The notes: a model not told the origin generated them from the letters alone. A stretch of 64,000 bases of DNA from Stenotrophomonas rhizophila (GCF_003651185.1 NZ_RCDC01000005.1:248001-312000), one strand, 5' to 3'; counted from the stretch's first letter, positions 16,816 to 29,846 are shown. Translations and numbers: made by a program.

Positions 16816-17475
16816 TCAGCCGAACCAGCGCTGGAACAGATCCACCGTATAGCCCACCAGCTGACCCGAACTGACGCCGAAGAACAGCACGGCGGCGACC
16901 GCGCCGATCCAGTTGAGCAGCATCAGCACGCCATCGCGTTCCAGCAGTGCCAACGCGAACAGCAGCAGCTGGAAGCCGAACAGATAATTGGTGAGCGGGA
17001 TCGGCAGCGACAGCAGCACGCCGATCAGGATCAGCAGCAGCCCGGTGAACGCATGCGCAGGCAGCGGTACCAGCAGGCCGGGCATCCGCGGCTTGAGCAG
17101 GCGGTCCAGCCGCCGCAGCGGACGGTCGATCCGCTCCAGGAACCGATGCATGGTGCCGCGCTTGGGTCCGCGGTTGCGGATGAAGCCGGGCAGCCAGGGG
17201 CGGCGCATGCCGCACAGCATCTGCGCGCCGATCAGCACCACCAGCGGTCCACTGACTGCACCGCCCAGCCCGGGGATCGGGATGAAGGCCGGCAGGATCG
17301 CCACGAACAGGAACACACCGAACGCGCTCTGCTGCAGATCCTGCAGGATCTGGCCGAGCAGCAGCCGTTGCTCCGGGTCACCGTGGTCGAACATCGCCAG
17401 CAGGGTACGGATACCCTCGTTGCGGTACTGCGGCCGCGTCGGGTCCGGCGGCGTCGGCTCAGCCGGTGATGTCAT
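16816..17475 (-). CDS. ExoD family membrane protein
   Basis: The 219-residue protein has the ExoD family layout: a hydrophilic N-terminus, paired hydrophobic stretches around LPAFIPIPGLGGAVSGPLVVLIGAQM, a basic cytoplasmic loop, and a second repeat-like half with LPAHAFTGLLLILIGVLLSLPIPLTNYLFG. ExoD was first linked to exopolysaccharide production and alkaline tolerance in rhizobia; its biochemical role is not settled. It overlaps the end of the upstream CBS-domain gene by 17 bp and is likely co-transcribed. Confidence 0.85.
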   Translation of the reverse strand: MTSPAEPTPPDPTRPQYRNEGIRTLLAMFDHGDPEQRLLLGQILQDLQQSAFGVFLFVAILPAFIPIPGLGGAVSGPLVVLIGAQMLCGMRRPWLPGFIRNRGPKRGTMHRFLERIDRPLRRLDRLLKPRMPGLLVPLPAHAFTGLLLILIGVLLSLPIPLTNYLFGFQLLLFALALLERDGVLMLLNWIGAVAAVLFFGVSSGQLVGYTVDLFQRWFG

Positions 17476-18769
17476 CGGTTTCGTCTTCGCTCAGGGTGCG
17501 CAGCAGCAGCTTGTCGACACGGGCACCGTCGAGATCGACGATCTCGATGCGCCAGCCGGCCCAATCGAAGTACTCGCCCGCATGCGGGATGCGGCCGAAA
17601 TAGTGGATGCACATGCCGGCCAGCGTGTAGTAGTCGCCATCATCGGCATCGGGCAGCTCGGCGTTGCCCATCAGTTCGCGCAGGTCTTCGATGGAGAGCG
17701 AGCCATCGACCAGGAACGAGCCGTCCTCACGGGTCACGACCAACGCGTCCTCGTCCACGTTCTCCACCGACTGCAGGCGGCCGACCACCGCGCCCATCAG
17801 ATCGCTGATGGTGACCAGGCCCTGGATTTCGCCGTATTCGTCCACCACCAGCGCCATCGACTGCTGTTCCTCGCGGAAGATCTCCAGCAGCTTCATCGCA
17901 TGGGTGGATTCGGAGACGTACAGTGGCTCGCGCAGGTTCTGGAACAGCGAATGGTCATCGCGCACCAGGCGCGTCACCAGGCTCTTGACCTCCAGCACAC
18001 CGACGATGTCCTGATCGTTGCCGCGGAACACCGGGTAACGCGAGAATTCGTTCTCGCGCATGGTCCCGATGTTCTTCTCCGGCTCAGCCAGTGTGTCCAG
18101 CCAGGCGATCCGGTTGCGCGGGGTCATCAGGCTGTCGGCGGTGCGGTCGCCCAGGCGCATGACGCGGTTCATCATGTCGCGCTCATGGGCGTCGATCACG
18201 CCGGCCTCGTGGCTCTCGGCCACCAGCATGCGGATCTCCTCTTCCGTCACCGAGGCCGATTCGTCCTTGCCCAGGCCCAGCACGCGCAGCACCAGCCGGG
18301 TCGAGTGGGACAGCAGCCAGACGCCGGGCGCGGCAATCCTCGCCAGCCAGCTCATGGGCAGCGCCACCAGGCCGGCGATGTCCTCCGAACGGGTCAGCGC
18401 CAGCCGCTTGGGCACCAGTTCGCCGAAGATCAGCGTCAGGAAGGTGATCAGGGCCACGGCCAGGGTCTTGCCGACCACGCCGGAATAGGCGAACGCCGGG
18501 AACATGCCCTGCAGCCACTCGGCGATGGTCAGGCCGATCGCCTCGCCACCGAACAGGCCGGTCAGGATGCCGATCAGGGTGATCCCGATCTGGACCGTGG
18601 ACAGGAAGTTCTCGGGCTTCTCGGAGAGCGCCAGGGCACGCTCGGCGCGCTTGCTGGAACCTGCCATCTGCTTCAGCCGGCTCTTGCGCGAGGTCATGAC
18701 CGACATCTCGGACATGGCGAAGAAACCGTTCAGCAGGATCAGGGCGAGGACAATAATCAGTTCAAACAC
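17459..18769 (-). CDS. CNNM/CorC-type membrane protein with CBS pair (HlyC/CorC family)
   Basis: The 436-residue protein has an N-terminal DUF21 (CNNM) domain of about four transmembrane helices. GELVPKRLAL is its signature. Two CBS domains follow (about residues 205-330; DSLMTPRNRIAWLD and VVDEYGEIQGLVTISDLMGAVVG). A C-terminal CorC_HlyC transporter-associated domain ends the protein. Such proteins are linked to magnesium export. The start is GTG at 18769 with GGGGAAG upstream. Confidence 0.88.
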   Translation of the reverse strand: MFELIIVLALILLNGFFAMSEMSVMTSRKSRLKQMAGSSKRAERALALSEKPENFLSTVQIGITLIGILTGLFGGEAIGLTIAEWLQGMFPAFAYSGVVGKTLAVALITFLTLIFGELVPKRLALTRSEDIAGLVALPMSWLARIAAPGVWLLSHSTRLVLRVLGLGKDESASVTEEEIRMLVAESHEAGVIDAHERDMMNRVMRLGDRTADSLMTPRNRIAWLDTLAEPEKNIGTMRENEFSRYPVFRGNDQDIVGVLEVKSLVTRLVRDDHSLFQNLREPLYVSESTHAMKLLEIFREEQQSMALVVDEYGEIQGLVTISDLMGAVVGRLQSVENVDEDALVVTREDGSFLVDGSLSIEDLRELMGNAELPDADDGDYYTLAGMCIHYFGRIPHAGEYFDWAGWRIEIVDLDGARVDKLLLRTLSEDETDDITG

Positions 18770-18987
18770 GGGCGGCTTCCCCGGTTGGTGGCAGGGAGGG
18801 CGTGTTCAAGCGATGTCGGCTACCGGAGGGCGCGTAAGCGCGGCGGTGCGGCGGGGGGGAAGGGGCGTCGTCCATAGAGTGCACCCGAAGGTGCCCGCGC
18901 ATCTTAACAAAAGGCCGGGGCAGGGGTGCAAACAGAGTCGTTCAGACGGGGCCGTCCCGGCGTGAAGAAGGGGGGGAGTACCCGGAA

Positions 18988-19005
18988 CAGACATCAAACC
19001 GTCAT
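18988..19005 (+). promoter_or_regulatory. Candidate Pho box before the phosphate-transport unit
   Basis: CAGACAT-CAAA-CCGTCAT fits the Pho box pattern CTGTCAT-N4-CTGTCAT at 5 of 7 and 6 of 7 positions with the right 11-bp periodicity. It overlaps a likely -10 (CATAAT, 19003-19008) and lies 47 bp before the start codon. Such a position would favour repression by PhoB rather than activation. Confidence 0.4.
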
Positions 19006-19051
19006 AATTCCGCCCGGTGCCGTCCTTCCTCGACGGCGAATAGGTTTCTCA

Positions 19052-19678
19052 ATGTTCTCTCTGCAGACCATTTTTGGCTCCGGCAAACAGTTCTATACCC
19101 TGCTGGACGAGGCTGCCCAGGCCGCCCAGGACAGTTCCAAGGCGCTGCACTCCATGCTGCGCGAAGCGGACCGCCAGCCGGCGCTGGACGCCTTCAAGCT
19201 GGCCCGCCTGCGCGAGCGCGCGGCCTCGGACAAGATCAGCCAGGCGCTGGTCGACAGCTTCATGACCCCGATCGAGCGCGAAGACATCGAAGCGCTGGGC
19301 TCGGCGCTGTACAAGATTCCCAAGCAGATCGAGAAGTTCGCCGATCGCTACTCGCTGGCCACCCAGCATCTGGAACACATCGATTTCGCGCCGCGCGCGG
19401 CGATGCTGGAACAGGCTGCCAGCGTGGTGGTGGAGATGGTCAATGACCTGCGCCACATGAACCTGGACCGGATGACCGCGCTCAACGAGAAGCTGCGTTC
19501 GCTGGAAAACGAAGCCGACCGTCTGATGCTCGAGCTGTACCGCGACATCTACTCCGGCCGCCTGGACAGCCTGCAGATGTTCCTGCTCAAGGAATTCTTC
19601 GAGATCCTGGAAAAGGCCATCGATCGTTGCCGCGAGGCCGGCGTGGTGGCGTACCAGATCGTCTTGAAGAACAGCTGA
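19052..19678 (+). CDS. DUF47 family PhoU-like phosphate transport regulator
   Basis: The 208-residue, all-helical protein resembles the DUF47/YkaA proteins that are structurally related to PhoU. It has long charged helices such as EREDIEALGSALYKIPKQIE and LENEADRLMLELYRDIYSG. These genes usually precede a Pit phosphate transporter, as here (14 bp gap). It probably modulates the activity of that transporter. The ATG at 19052 is chosen because homology starts at MFSLQTIFG. Confidence 0.88.
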   Translation: MFSLQTIFGSGKQFYTLLDEAAQAAQDSSKALHSMLREADRQPALDAFKLARLRERAASDKISQALVDSFMTPIEREDIEALGSALYKIPKQIEKFADRYSLATQHLEHIDFAPRAAMLEQAASVVVEMVNDLRHMNLDRMTALNEKLRSLENEADRLMLELYRDIYSGRLDSLQMFLLKEFFEILEKAIDRCREAGVVAYQIVLKNS

Positions 19679-19691
19679 CGGACGCCACAGC

Positions 19692-20813
19692 ATGCTGACC
19701 CTTGTCCTGGTGGTGATCCTGGCCGCGCTCGTTTTCGAGTTCATCAACGGCTTCCACGACACCGCCAACTCCATCGCCACCGTGGTGGCGACCAAAGTGC
19801 TCTCGCCCGGCTGGGCGGTGATGCTCGCCGCGTTCATGAACTTGATCGGCGCGCTGACCGGCACCGCCGTCGCGCTGACCATCGCTTCGGGGCTGCTCAA
19901 CACCAACGTGGTCGATGTGACCCCGCAGGTGATCCTGTGTGCGCTGCTGGGCGGCATCATCTGGAACCTGATCACGTGGTGGAAGGGGCTGCCGTCCTCG
20001 TCCTCGCACGCCCTGATCGGCGGCCTGTGCGGCGCCGGCCTGGCCGCTGCCCACAACAACTGGGATGCCCTGATCTGGTCCGAGCGGATCGGCACCTGGG
20101 CCCAGAACAAGGGCCTGCTGTGGAAGGTGTTCCTGCCGATGATCACCTCGCCGATCGCCGGCTTCCTGCTCGGCATCGCGGTGATGCTGCTGCTGTGGGG
20201 CATGATCGCGGGCATGGCGAAGATCGGTGGTTTCCTGGGCCGTCTGGCCCGCCCGCGCATCGTCAACGCGTTCTTCGGCAAGGCCCAGATCGTGTCGGCG
20301 GCCTACATGGGCTTTGCCCACGGCCACAACGATGCGCAGAAGACCATGGGCATCATCGCCATGACCCTGATCGGTGCCGAGGCAACCGGTGCGCTGAACG
20401 ACCTGCCGTCCTGGCTGGCCTTCATGCACCCGGACGCGACCGCCGGTGACGGCATCGCGATGTGGATCGTGCTGACCTGCGCCGTGGTGATGGCCGCCGG
20501 TACCGCATCGGGTGGCTGGAAGATCATCAAGACGCTGGGCCACAAGATGGTCAAGCTGCACCCGATCCACGGCTTCGCCGCGGAAACGAGCTCGGCCACG
20601 ATCCTGACCGTGGCAGCGCACTTCGGCATGCCGGTCTCGACCACCCACAGCATCTCCACCGCGATCATGGGCGTGGGCTTCGCCAAGAACCCGCGTTCGC
20701 TGCGCTTCGGCGTGATCGAGCGCATCGTGTGGGCCTGGATCCTGACGATCCCGGCCGCCGGCGGCTGTGCGTACCTGATCCTGCGTCTGTTCGAACTGTT
20801 CGGCTGGGCCTGA
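19692..20813 (+). CDS. pit: Low-affinity inorganic phosphate transporter, PiT family
   Basis: The 373-residue inner-membrane protein has about ten transmembrane segments and the two PiT signatures: GFHDTANSIATVVAT near the N-terminus and GFAHGHNDAQKTMGII in the second half. It carries metal-phosphate complexes with protons. It forms an operon with the DUF47 gene and ends at a strong terminator. Confidence 0.93.
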   Translation: MLTLVLVVILAALVFEFINGFHDTANSIATVVATKVLSPGWAVMLAAFMNLIGALTGTAVALTIASGLLNTNVVDVTPQVILCALLGGIIWNLITWWKGLPSSSSHALIGGLCGAGLAAAHNNWDALIWSERIGTWAQNKGLLWKVFLPMITSPIAGFLLGIAVMLLLWGMIAGMAKIGGFLGRLARPRIVNAFFGKAQIVSAAYMGFAHGHNDAQKTMGIIAMTLIGAEATGALNDLPSWLAFMHPDATAGDGIAMWIVLTCAVVMAAGTASGGWKIIKTLGHKMVKLHPIHGFAAETSSATILTVAAHFGMPVSTTHSISTAIMGVGFAKNPRSLRFGVIERIVWAWILTIPAAGGCAYLILRLFELFGWA

Positions 20814-20838
20814 TCGGTCCACGCGGTTGAACATCGAA

Positions 20839-20863
20839 AAGCCCGCCGGAAGGCGGGCTTTTT
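20839..20863 (+). terminator. Intrinsic terminator after pit
   Basis: GCCCGCC (20841-20847), GGAA loop, GGCGGGC (20852-20858), flanked by AAAA on the left and TTTTT on the right. The A-run on the left also lets it act on the minus strand for the convergent GNAT gene. Confidence 0.9.
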
Positions 20864-20917
20864 CGTGGGCAAGGCGGATGCCGAGGCCGAACTTGCCGGA
20901 GGCGTTTCCGGGCACGG

Positions 20918-21490
20918 TCACCCCGCCGCTGCGCTGCCTGGCCCCTGCCACTCCCGTGCCAGCAGCCCATACATGGTCGAATCGGATACCTCGCCGGCGA
21001 CCCGCCAGCGTTCCCGCAGCAGCCCCTCGCGCTGGAAGCCGAGCCGCGCCAGCACCTTTGCCGAGGGGGCGTTGCGCGGGTCGATCTCCGCTTCCAGACG
21101 CCGCAGGCGCAGCACGTCGAACATGTACGCCACGAACCGTGACAACGCCTCGTGCATGTAGCCCTTGCCCTGTGCCGACGGGGCAAGGTGATAGCCGATC
21201 TCCGCGCGCCTGGCGGTTTCGTCGATCGCGAACACCACTACGATGCCCAGCAGCGGCCCGTCCGCACGTTCACGGATCGCCAGTTTGAGCTGCGTGCCGG
21301 CATCGATCGCGGCCAGATCGTCGAGGATCTGCACGTAGGCCTGTTTGAGGTCGGTCCACGCCGGGTGGTTCCAGTAGCGCATCACCGCACGGTCGGCCTG
21401 GATCGCAAACAACGCCTGGGCGTCTGTCGCGCGGATGGGCGTCAGCACCAGGCGCGCGGTTTCCAGCGTCAGGGTCGGGTCGAACGGCAT
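20918..21490 (-). CDS. RimJ/RimL-type GNAT acetyltransferase
   Basis: The 190-residue protein shows the Acetyltransf_3 pattern: LETARLVLTPIRATDAQALF at the start, then IGYHLAPSAQGKGYMHEALS with the acetyl-CoA loop, and NAPSAKVLARLGFQREG. It likely acetylates an N-terminal or side-chain amine of an unknown target. The ATG at 21490 is chosen because the family begins within ten residues; the longer frame reads through the terminator at 21571-21594. Confidence 0.88.
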   Translation of the reverse strand: MPFDPTLTLETARLVLTPIRATDAQALFAIQADRAVMRYWNHPAWTDLKQAYVQILDDLAAIDAGTQLKLAIRERADGPLLGIVVVFAIDETARRAEIGYHLAPSAQGKGYMHEALSRFVAYMFDVLRLRRLEAEIDPRNAPSAKVLARLGFQREGLLRERWRVAGEVSDSTMYGLLAREWQGPGSAAAG

Positions 21491-21564
21491 GCGGGTTCCT
21501 GCGGTGGCGGCACGCGCCACGGTAGCCGCTCCCGTGACGCATCGCCATGCCAAGTCGGTCAGGC

Positions 21565-21594
21565 AAGAAAAAACCCGCCGGGAGGCGGGTTTTT
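21565..21594 (-). terminator. Bidirectional-looking intrinsic terminator after parE
   Basis: CCCGCC (21574-21579), GGGA loop, GGCGGG (21584-21589), with an A-run before and TTTTT after. On the minus strand the A-run becomes the U-tract, placing it 20 bp after the parE stop. Confidence 0.88.
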
Positions 21595-21614
21595 CCAGTG
21601 TCACAACCGGTCGG

Positions 21615-23504
21615 TCAGACCTCCAGTGAAGCCAGGTCGCCCTTCTTTTCCAGCCAGCCCTTGCGGTCGCTGGCGCGCTTCTTTGCCAGCAGCATGTCCA
21701 TCAGCGAATGGGTCTGCTCGCCGTCATCGATGGTCAGCTGCACCAGGCGGCGCGTGTCGGGATGGATGGTGGACTCACGCAGCTGCTGCGGGTTCATTTC
21801 ACCCAGGCCCTTGAAGCGGGTCACGCTGATCTGTCCCTTGATCTTCTCGCGCTCGATCTTGTCCAGCATCGTGCGCTTCTCTTCCTCGTCCAGGGCGTAG
21901 AACACCTGCTTGCCCACGTCGACACGGAACAGCGGCGGCATCGCCACGAACACGTGGCCGGCATCCACCAGCGCCGGGAAATGCTTGAGGAACAGCGCGG
22001 TCAGCAGGGTCGCGATGTGCAGGCCGTCCGAGTCGGCGTCGGCCAGGATGACGACCTTGCCGTAACGCAGCCCGGCGATGTCGTCCTTGCCCGGGTCGCA
22101 GCCGATCGCGATGGCCAGGTTGTGGACTTCTTCGGAGGCCAGCACGCTGCCCGAGGACACTTCCCAGGTGTTGAGGATCTTGCCGCGCAGCGGCAGGATC
22201 GCCTGGAAGTCCTTGTCACGGGCCTGCTTGGCGCTGCCACCGGCGGAGTCGCCTTCGACCAGGAACAGCTCGGTGCGCGACAGGTCCTGGCTGATGCAGT
22301 CGGCCAGCTTGCCGGGCAGGGCGGGGCCCTGGGTGACCTTCTTGCGGGTCACCAGCTTCTCGGTCTTCAAACGCGCACTGGCGCGCTCGATCGCCAGCTG
22401 CGCGATCTGCTCGCCCAATGCGACGTTCTGGTTGAGCAGCAGGCTGAAGGCATCGTGCGCGGCGCCTTCGACGAACCCGGCGGCCTGGCGCGAGGACAGG
22501 CGTTCCTTGGTCTGGCCGCTGAACTGCGGGTCGGTCATCTTCAGCGACAGCACGAACGACACGCGGTCCCAGACATCTTCCGGGGCCAGCTTGACGCCAC
22601 GCGGCAGCAGGTTGCGGAAGTCGCAGAACTCGCGCAGCGCCTCGGTCAGGCCGGTGCGCAGGCCGTTGGCGTGGGTGCCGTGCTGGGCGGTCGGGATCAG
22701 GTTGACGTAGCTTTCCTGGACCAGTTCGCCCTCGGGGATCCAGGCCAGGGCCCAGTCCACGATCTCGTTTTCTTTCTTGAGGTGACCCACGAACAGGTCG
22801 GCCGGCAGCATCTCGCGCTCGCCGAGTTCGGCCTTGAGGTAATCGCTCAGGCCATCTTCGTAGTACCAGGTGTCCTGCTCGCCGGTGGCTTCATCGAGAA
22901 GCTTCACGGTCAGGCCCGGGCACAGCACGGCCTTGGCGCGCAGCAGGTGACGCAGCGCACGCAGGTTGTACTTGGGCGTATCGAAGTACTTCGGGTCGGC
23001 CCAGAAGCGCACGCGGGTACCGGTGTTCTTCTTGCCGACGCTGCCGACCACTTCCAGCGGGGTGGCGCGGTCGCCGTTGCGGAAGGTGATGCGGTGTTCG
23101 CTCCCCTCGCGCTTGATGTGCACTTCCACCAGGGTGGACAACGCGTTGACCACGCTGACGCCAACGCCATGCAGGCCGCCGGAGAAGGTGTAGTTCTTGT
23201 TGTTGAACTTGCCGCCCGCGTGCAGGCGGGTCAGGATCAGTTCGACGCCGGGGATCTTCTCCTCGGGGTGGATGTCCACGGGCATGCCGCGGCCGTCATC
23301 GCTGACTTCGCAGCTGCCGTCCTTGAACAGCGTGACTTCGACCGTGTGGGCGTGTCCGGCCAAGGCTTCGTCGACGGCATTGTCGATGACTTCCTGCGCC
23401 AGATGGTTCGGGCGCGCGGTGTCGGTGTACATGCCGGGGCGGCGCTTGACCGGGTCCAGGCCGGACAGGACTTCAATATCGGCGGCGTTATAGCGGGCGT
23501 TCAT
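21615..23504 (-). CDS. parE: DNA topoisomerase IV subunit B
   Basis: The 629-residue protein is the ATPase/TOPRIM subunit of topoisomerase IV, which decatenates daughter chromosomes. It has the GHKL ATPase motifs NAVDEALAGHA, DDGRGMPVD and GGLHGVGVSVVNAL, then the transducer domain. The TOPRIM motifs are EGDSAGGSAK and DADSDGLHI. The length and the DADSDG motif favour ParE over the longer GyrB. The start at 23504 gives the usual MNARYNAADIEVLSGLDPV. It is divergent from a small exported protein gene. Confidence 0.95.
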   Translation of the reverse strand: MNARYNAADIEVLSGLDPVKRRPGMYTDTARPNHLAQEVIDNAVDEALAGHAHTVEVTLFKDGSCEVSDDGRGMPVDIHPEEKIPGVELILTRLHAGGKFNNKNYTFSGGLHGVGVSVVNALSTLVEVHIKREGSEHRITFRNGDRATPLEVVGSVGKKNTGTRVRFWADPKYFDTPKYNLRALRHLLRAKAVLCPGLTVKLLDEATGEQDTWYYEDGLSDYLKAELGEREMLPADLFVGHLKKENEIVDWALAWIPEGELVQESYVNLIPTAQHGTHANGLRTGLTEALREFCDFRNLLPRGVKLAPEDVWDRVSFVLSLKMTDPQFSGQTKERLSSRQAAGFVEGAAHDAFSLLLNQNVALGEQIAQLAIERASARLKTEKLVTRKKVTQGPALPGKLADCISQDLSRTELFLVEGDSAGGSAKQARDKDFQAILPLRGKILNTWEVSSGSVLASEEVHNLAIAIGCDPGKDDIAGLRYGKVVILADADSDGLHIATLLTALFLKHFPALVDAGHVFVAMPPLFRVDVGKQVFYALDEEEKRTMLDKIEREKIKGQISVTRFKGLGEMNPQQLRESTIHPDTRRLVQLTIDDGEQTHSLMDMLLAKKRASDRKGWLEKKGDLASLEV

Positions 23505-23667
23505 CTGTCTTCATAAAGCGCAATGCGACGGCGAAGTTTGCGGTCTGGACGGGTTTTTTGCACGCCACACGTTCAGGGGGCGGCCGACCGGGGCGCGATA
23601 GACTGTGCTGGATGGGAAACCGGAGCCTCCGGCGCCCCATTCCATGCCATACCGCGAGGAGCACCCC

Positions 23668-23907
23668 ATGAAGAAGTTGCTGACCATCGTTGCCATCGCC
23701 GCCGCCGTGGTGGCCGTGCCCATGGCACTGGCCCAGAACGCCGGACAGGGCCAGCCCACGCCGCAGCAGGGCGAACAGGCCGACAAGGCCCAGGCGGAAG
23801 CGGACGCCAAGGCCAAGCGCCGCGCCGCCGCCACGGCCGAAATGAAGGCCAAGGGCGAGCAGGCCCCGCAGAAGGAAGAAGAGGAAGAAGCGCGGAAGAA
23901 GCGATAA
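23668..23907 (+). CDS. Small exported charged protein (79 aa)
   Basis: The gene starts at the ATG at 23668 with GAGGAG upstream. The product begins with a clear signal peptide (MKKLLTIVAIAAAVVAVPMALAQ). After cleavage only about 55 residues remain, rich in Gln, Lys, Ala and Glu, with no cysteines, ending in an EEEEEARKKR run. It is probably a disordered periplasmic protein. I recognise no family. Three hairpins and a terminator follow the gene. Confidence 0.65.
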   Translation: MKKLLTIVAIAAAVVAVPMALAQNAGQGQPTPQQGEQADKAQAEADAKAKRRAAATAEMKAKGEQAPQKEEEEEARKKR

Positions 23908-23927
23908 GCGCTTCGCGCTGACGCTTC

Positions 23928-24018
23928 CCCACGGTTTGCGCGGCAAACCGTGGGCCCCGCTCACCCTCTCCTCCACATCCCCGCGCCTGTCGGCGCGCCC
24001 CCTTGAACTCCAAGGGGG
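23928..24018. repeat. Two strong hairpins downstream of the small exported protein gene
   Basis: CCCACGGTTTGC (23928-23939) and GCAAACCGTGGG (23943-23954) form a perfect 12-bp stem with a 3-nt loop. CCCCCTTG (23998-24005) and CAAGGGGG (24011-24018) form a perfect 8-bp stem. Neither has a T-run. The 24063 terminator follows. The 110 bp between gene and terminator hold nothing else I can identify. Confidence 0.6.
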
Positions 24019-24062
24019 CTCTCCACCCGAGAGACCTGGGGAGCTGAAAAAGTAGTCAACAT

Positions 24063-24095
24063 GAGCCCCGGTATCGCGCCGGGGCTCTTCTTTTT
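24063..24095 (+). terminator. Strong intrinsic terminator
   Basis: GAGCCCCGG (24063-24071) pairs with CCGGGGCTC (24079-24087) around a 7-nt loop, followed by TTCTTTTT. It isolates the small exported protein gene and its hairpins from the pyrG promoter. Confidence 0.92.
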
Positions 24096-24118
24096 ATGTG
24101 AAGACCGTCATCCGCCCC

Positions 24119-24147
24119 TTGGGCTGGAGGCCGTCAATCTGTAAACT
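24119..24147 (+). promoter_or_regulatory. Predicted sigma70 promoter of the pyrG transcript
   Basis: TTGGGC (24119-24124), 17-bp spacer, TAAACT (24142-24147). Transcription would start near 24154, giving a leader of about 270 nt before pyrG. Confidence 0.55.
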
Positions 24148-24168
24148 ATGGCTTTCCGGGAGTAGTGC

Positions 24169-26090
<1,922 letters not shown>

Positions 26091-26195
26091 TCGGCACGCC
26101 GCACTTGCAGTGGGGGCCGCGTGCCCCCATTGCAGAGCGCTAATCACCCACGGCGGCTGGCCTGGCCAGTGTTCGCCGGACAACAAGGAAACGCC

Positions 26196-27022
26196 ATGAA
26201 ACTGTGTGGATTCGACGTCGGGCTCGACCAGCCCCTGTTCCTGATCGCCGGCCCGTGTGTGATCGAGTCGATGCAGCTGCAGCTGGACGTGGCTGGCAAG
26301 TTGAAGGAAATCACCGATCGCCTCGGCATCAACTTCATCTTCAAGTCGAGCTTCGACAAGGCCAACCGCACCTCGGGCACCGCCTTCCGCGGCCCGGGCA
26401 TGGAAGAGGGCCTGAAGGTCCTGGCCGAAGTGAAGAAGCAGATCGGCGTGCCGGTGCTAACCGACGTGCACGAATACACCCCGATGGACGAAGTGGCCTC
26501 GGTGGTGGACGTGCTGCAGACCCCGGCCTTCCTGGTCCGCCAGACCGATTTCATCACCAAGGTGTGCGCGACCGGCAAGCCGGTCAACATCAAGAAGGGT
26601 CAGTTCCTGTCCCCGTGGGACATGAAACCTGTCGTGGAGAAGGCCAAGGCCACCGGCAACCAGGACATCATGGTCTGCGAGCGCGGTGCCAGCTTCGGCT
26701 ACAACAACCTGGTCAGCGACATGCGTTCGCTGTCGGTGATGCGCGATACCGGGTGCCCGGTCGTGTTCGACGCCACCCATTCGGTGCAGCTGCCGGGCGG
26801 GCAGGGCAACAGCTCCGGTGGCCAGCGCGAGTTCGTGCCGGTGCTGGCGCGTGCGGCGGTCGCTGTCGGTGTGTCCGGCCTGTTCGCCGAGACCCACCCG
26901 GATCCGTCCAAGGCGCTGTCCGATGGCCCCAACGCGTGGCCGCTGGACCGCATGGAGGAGCTGCTTGAAACCCTGATGGAACTCGACGCGGTCACCAAGA
27001 AGCACGGGTTCTCGCGCTTCGC

Positions 27023-27026
<4 letters not shown>
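26196..27026 (+). CDS. kdsA: 3-deoxy-D-manno-octulosonate 8-phosphate synthase
   Basis: KdsA condenses phosphoenolpyruvate with arabinose 5-phosphate to give KDO 8-phosphate for lipopolysaccharide. The 276-residue sequence has [19 protein letters not shown], the [12 protein letters not shown] active-site segment, [10 protein letters not shown], and [20 protein letters not shown]. The ATG at 26196 has AAGGAAA upstream. The next start overlaps its stop by ATGA. Confidence 0.96.
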
Positions 27027-28796
<1,770 letters not shown>

Positions 28797-28800
28797 TCCC

Positions 28801-29151
28801 ATGCGCGACTGGCGCTGGCTGCTGCTGGTGCTCGCGCTGCTGCTCGGATGGCTGCAGTACCGCTTCTGGTTTGGGCCGGGCAACTCGGGCGAAGTGATGA
28901 TGCTTGAGGCCCAGGTCGAGAACCAGAAGCGGGACAACGCCGGCCTGCAGCAGCGCAATGATGCGCTCGCTGCCGAGGTCAAGGACCTCAAGGAAGGCGA
29001 GGCCGCCATCGAAGAACGCGCGCGCAGCGAGCTGGGCATGATCAAGCCCGGCGAGAAGTTCTACCGCGTGGTCGAAGACGCGCCGGTGCCGCCACCGCGC
29101 GCGCCGACGGCCGTCACCGATCCGGATGCGCCGCACCAGGATGTGCCCTGA
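28801..29151 (+). CDS. ftsB: Cell division protein FtsB
   Basis: FtsB is a small bitopic divisome protein that works with FtsL and FtsQ. The 116 residues show one N-terminal transmembrane helix (about residues 5-22), then a coiled coil ([54 protein letters not shown] is split across residues 33-84), and a Pro-rich C-terminal tail longer than in E. coli. Its position between eno and ispD is conserved. Its stop overlaps the ispD start. Confidence 0.92.
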   Translation: MRDWRWLLLVLALLLGWLQYRFWFGPGNSGEVMMLEAQVENQKRDNAGLQQRNDALAAEVKDLKEGEAAIEERARSELGMIKPGEKFYRVVEDAPVPPPRAPTAVTDPDAPHQDVP

Positions 29152-29846
29152 TGGCGGGCATCTGGGCGGTGGTTCCCGCTGCTGGCCGTGGCACCCGCTT
29201 CGGCGGGCCCACGCCCAAGCAGTATCTGCTGGCCGGCGACCGCGTGTTGCTGGCCCACACCCTCGAGGCGCTGCTCTCGCACCCGGTCGTGGCCGGAGTG
29301 ATGGTGGTGGTCGCCGAGAACGACGCCGACTGGCCGGGCTGGCAGTCACTGGCGGACAAACCCATTCTGACCTGCATCGGCGGCGCCACCCGCGCCGGCT
29401 CGGTGCTGGCCGGCCTGCATGCGTTGCCCGATGACGTGCGCGCGGACGATTTCGTGCTGGTGCACGACGCCGCACGCCCGAACCTGGCCGCTGCCGATCT
29501 CGGTCGCCTGCTGGAAGTCGGCCGTGCCGACCCGGTCGGCGCGATCCTGGCCGCGCCCGTGCGCGATACGCTCAAGCGTGCCGGCGATGACGGTGGTATC
29601 GATGCCACCGAGCCGCGTGAACGCCTGTGGCGTGCGCTGACCCCGCAGCTGTTCCGCCGCTACCAGTTGGCGCGCGCGCTGCAGGACGCGGCCGATGCCG
29701 GCGTGGCCGTCACTGACGAAGCCATGGCCATGGAGCGCCAGGGGCTGCGCCCGCTGCTGGTGGAAGGCAGCGAAGACAACTTCAAGGTCACCACGCCGGC
29801 TGACCTGTCCCGTTTCGAATTCGTGTTGTCGCGTCGCGAACCCTGA
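29151..29846 (+). CDS. ispD: 2-C-methyl-D-erythritol 4-phosphate cytidylyltransferase
   Basis: IspD couples CTP to methylerythritol phosphate in the MEP isoprenoid pathway. The 231 residues contain the nucleotide-binding [19 protein letters not shown] and VHDAARPNL signatures and [15 protein letters not shown] near the end. It shares a base with the ftsB stop and is followed by ispF after 37 bp. Using CTP, it lies in the same gene run as pyrG. Confidence 0.95.
   Translation: MAGIWAVVPAAGRGTRFGGPTPKQYLLAGDRVLLAHTLEALLSHPVVAGVMVVVAENDADWPGWQSLADKPILTCIGGATRAGSVLAGLHALPDDVRADDFVLVHDAARPNLAAADLGRLLEVGRADPVGAILAAPVRDTLKRAGDDGGIDATEPRERLWRALTPQLFRRYQLARALQDAADAGVAVTDEAMAMERQGLRPLLVEGSEDNFKVTTPADLSRFEFVLSRREP

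Noticed and set aside
18770-19051. A yybP-ykoY type manganese riboswitch before the CorC-type gene
   Set aside because: I looked for the conserved loops on the minus strand and could not find them; only the candidate Pho box and a -10-like sequence on the other strand are seen.
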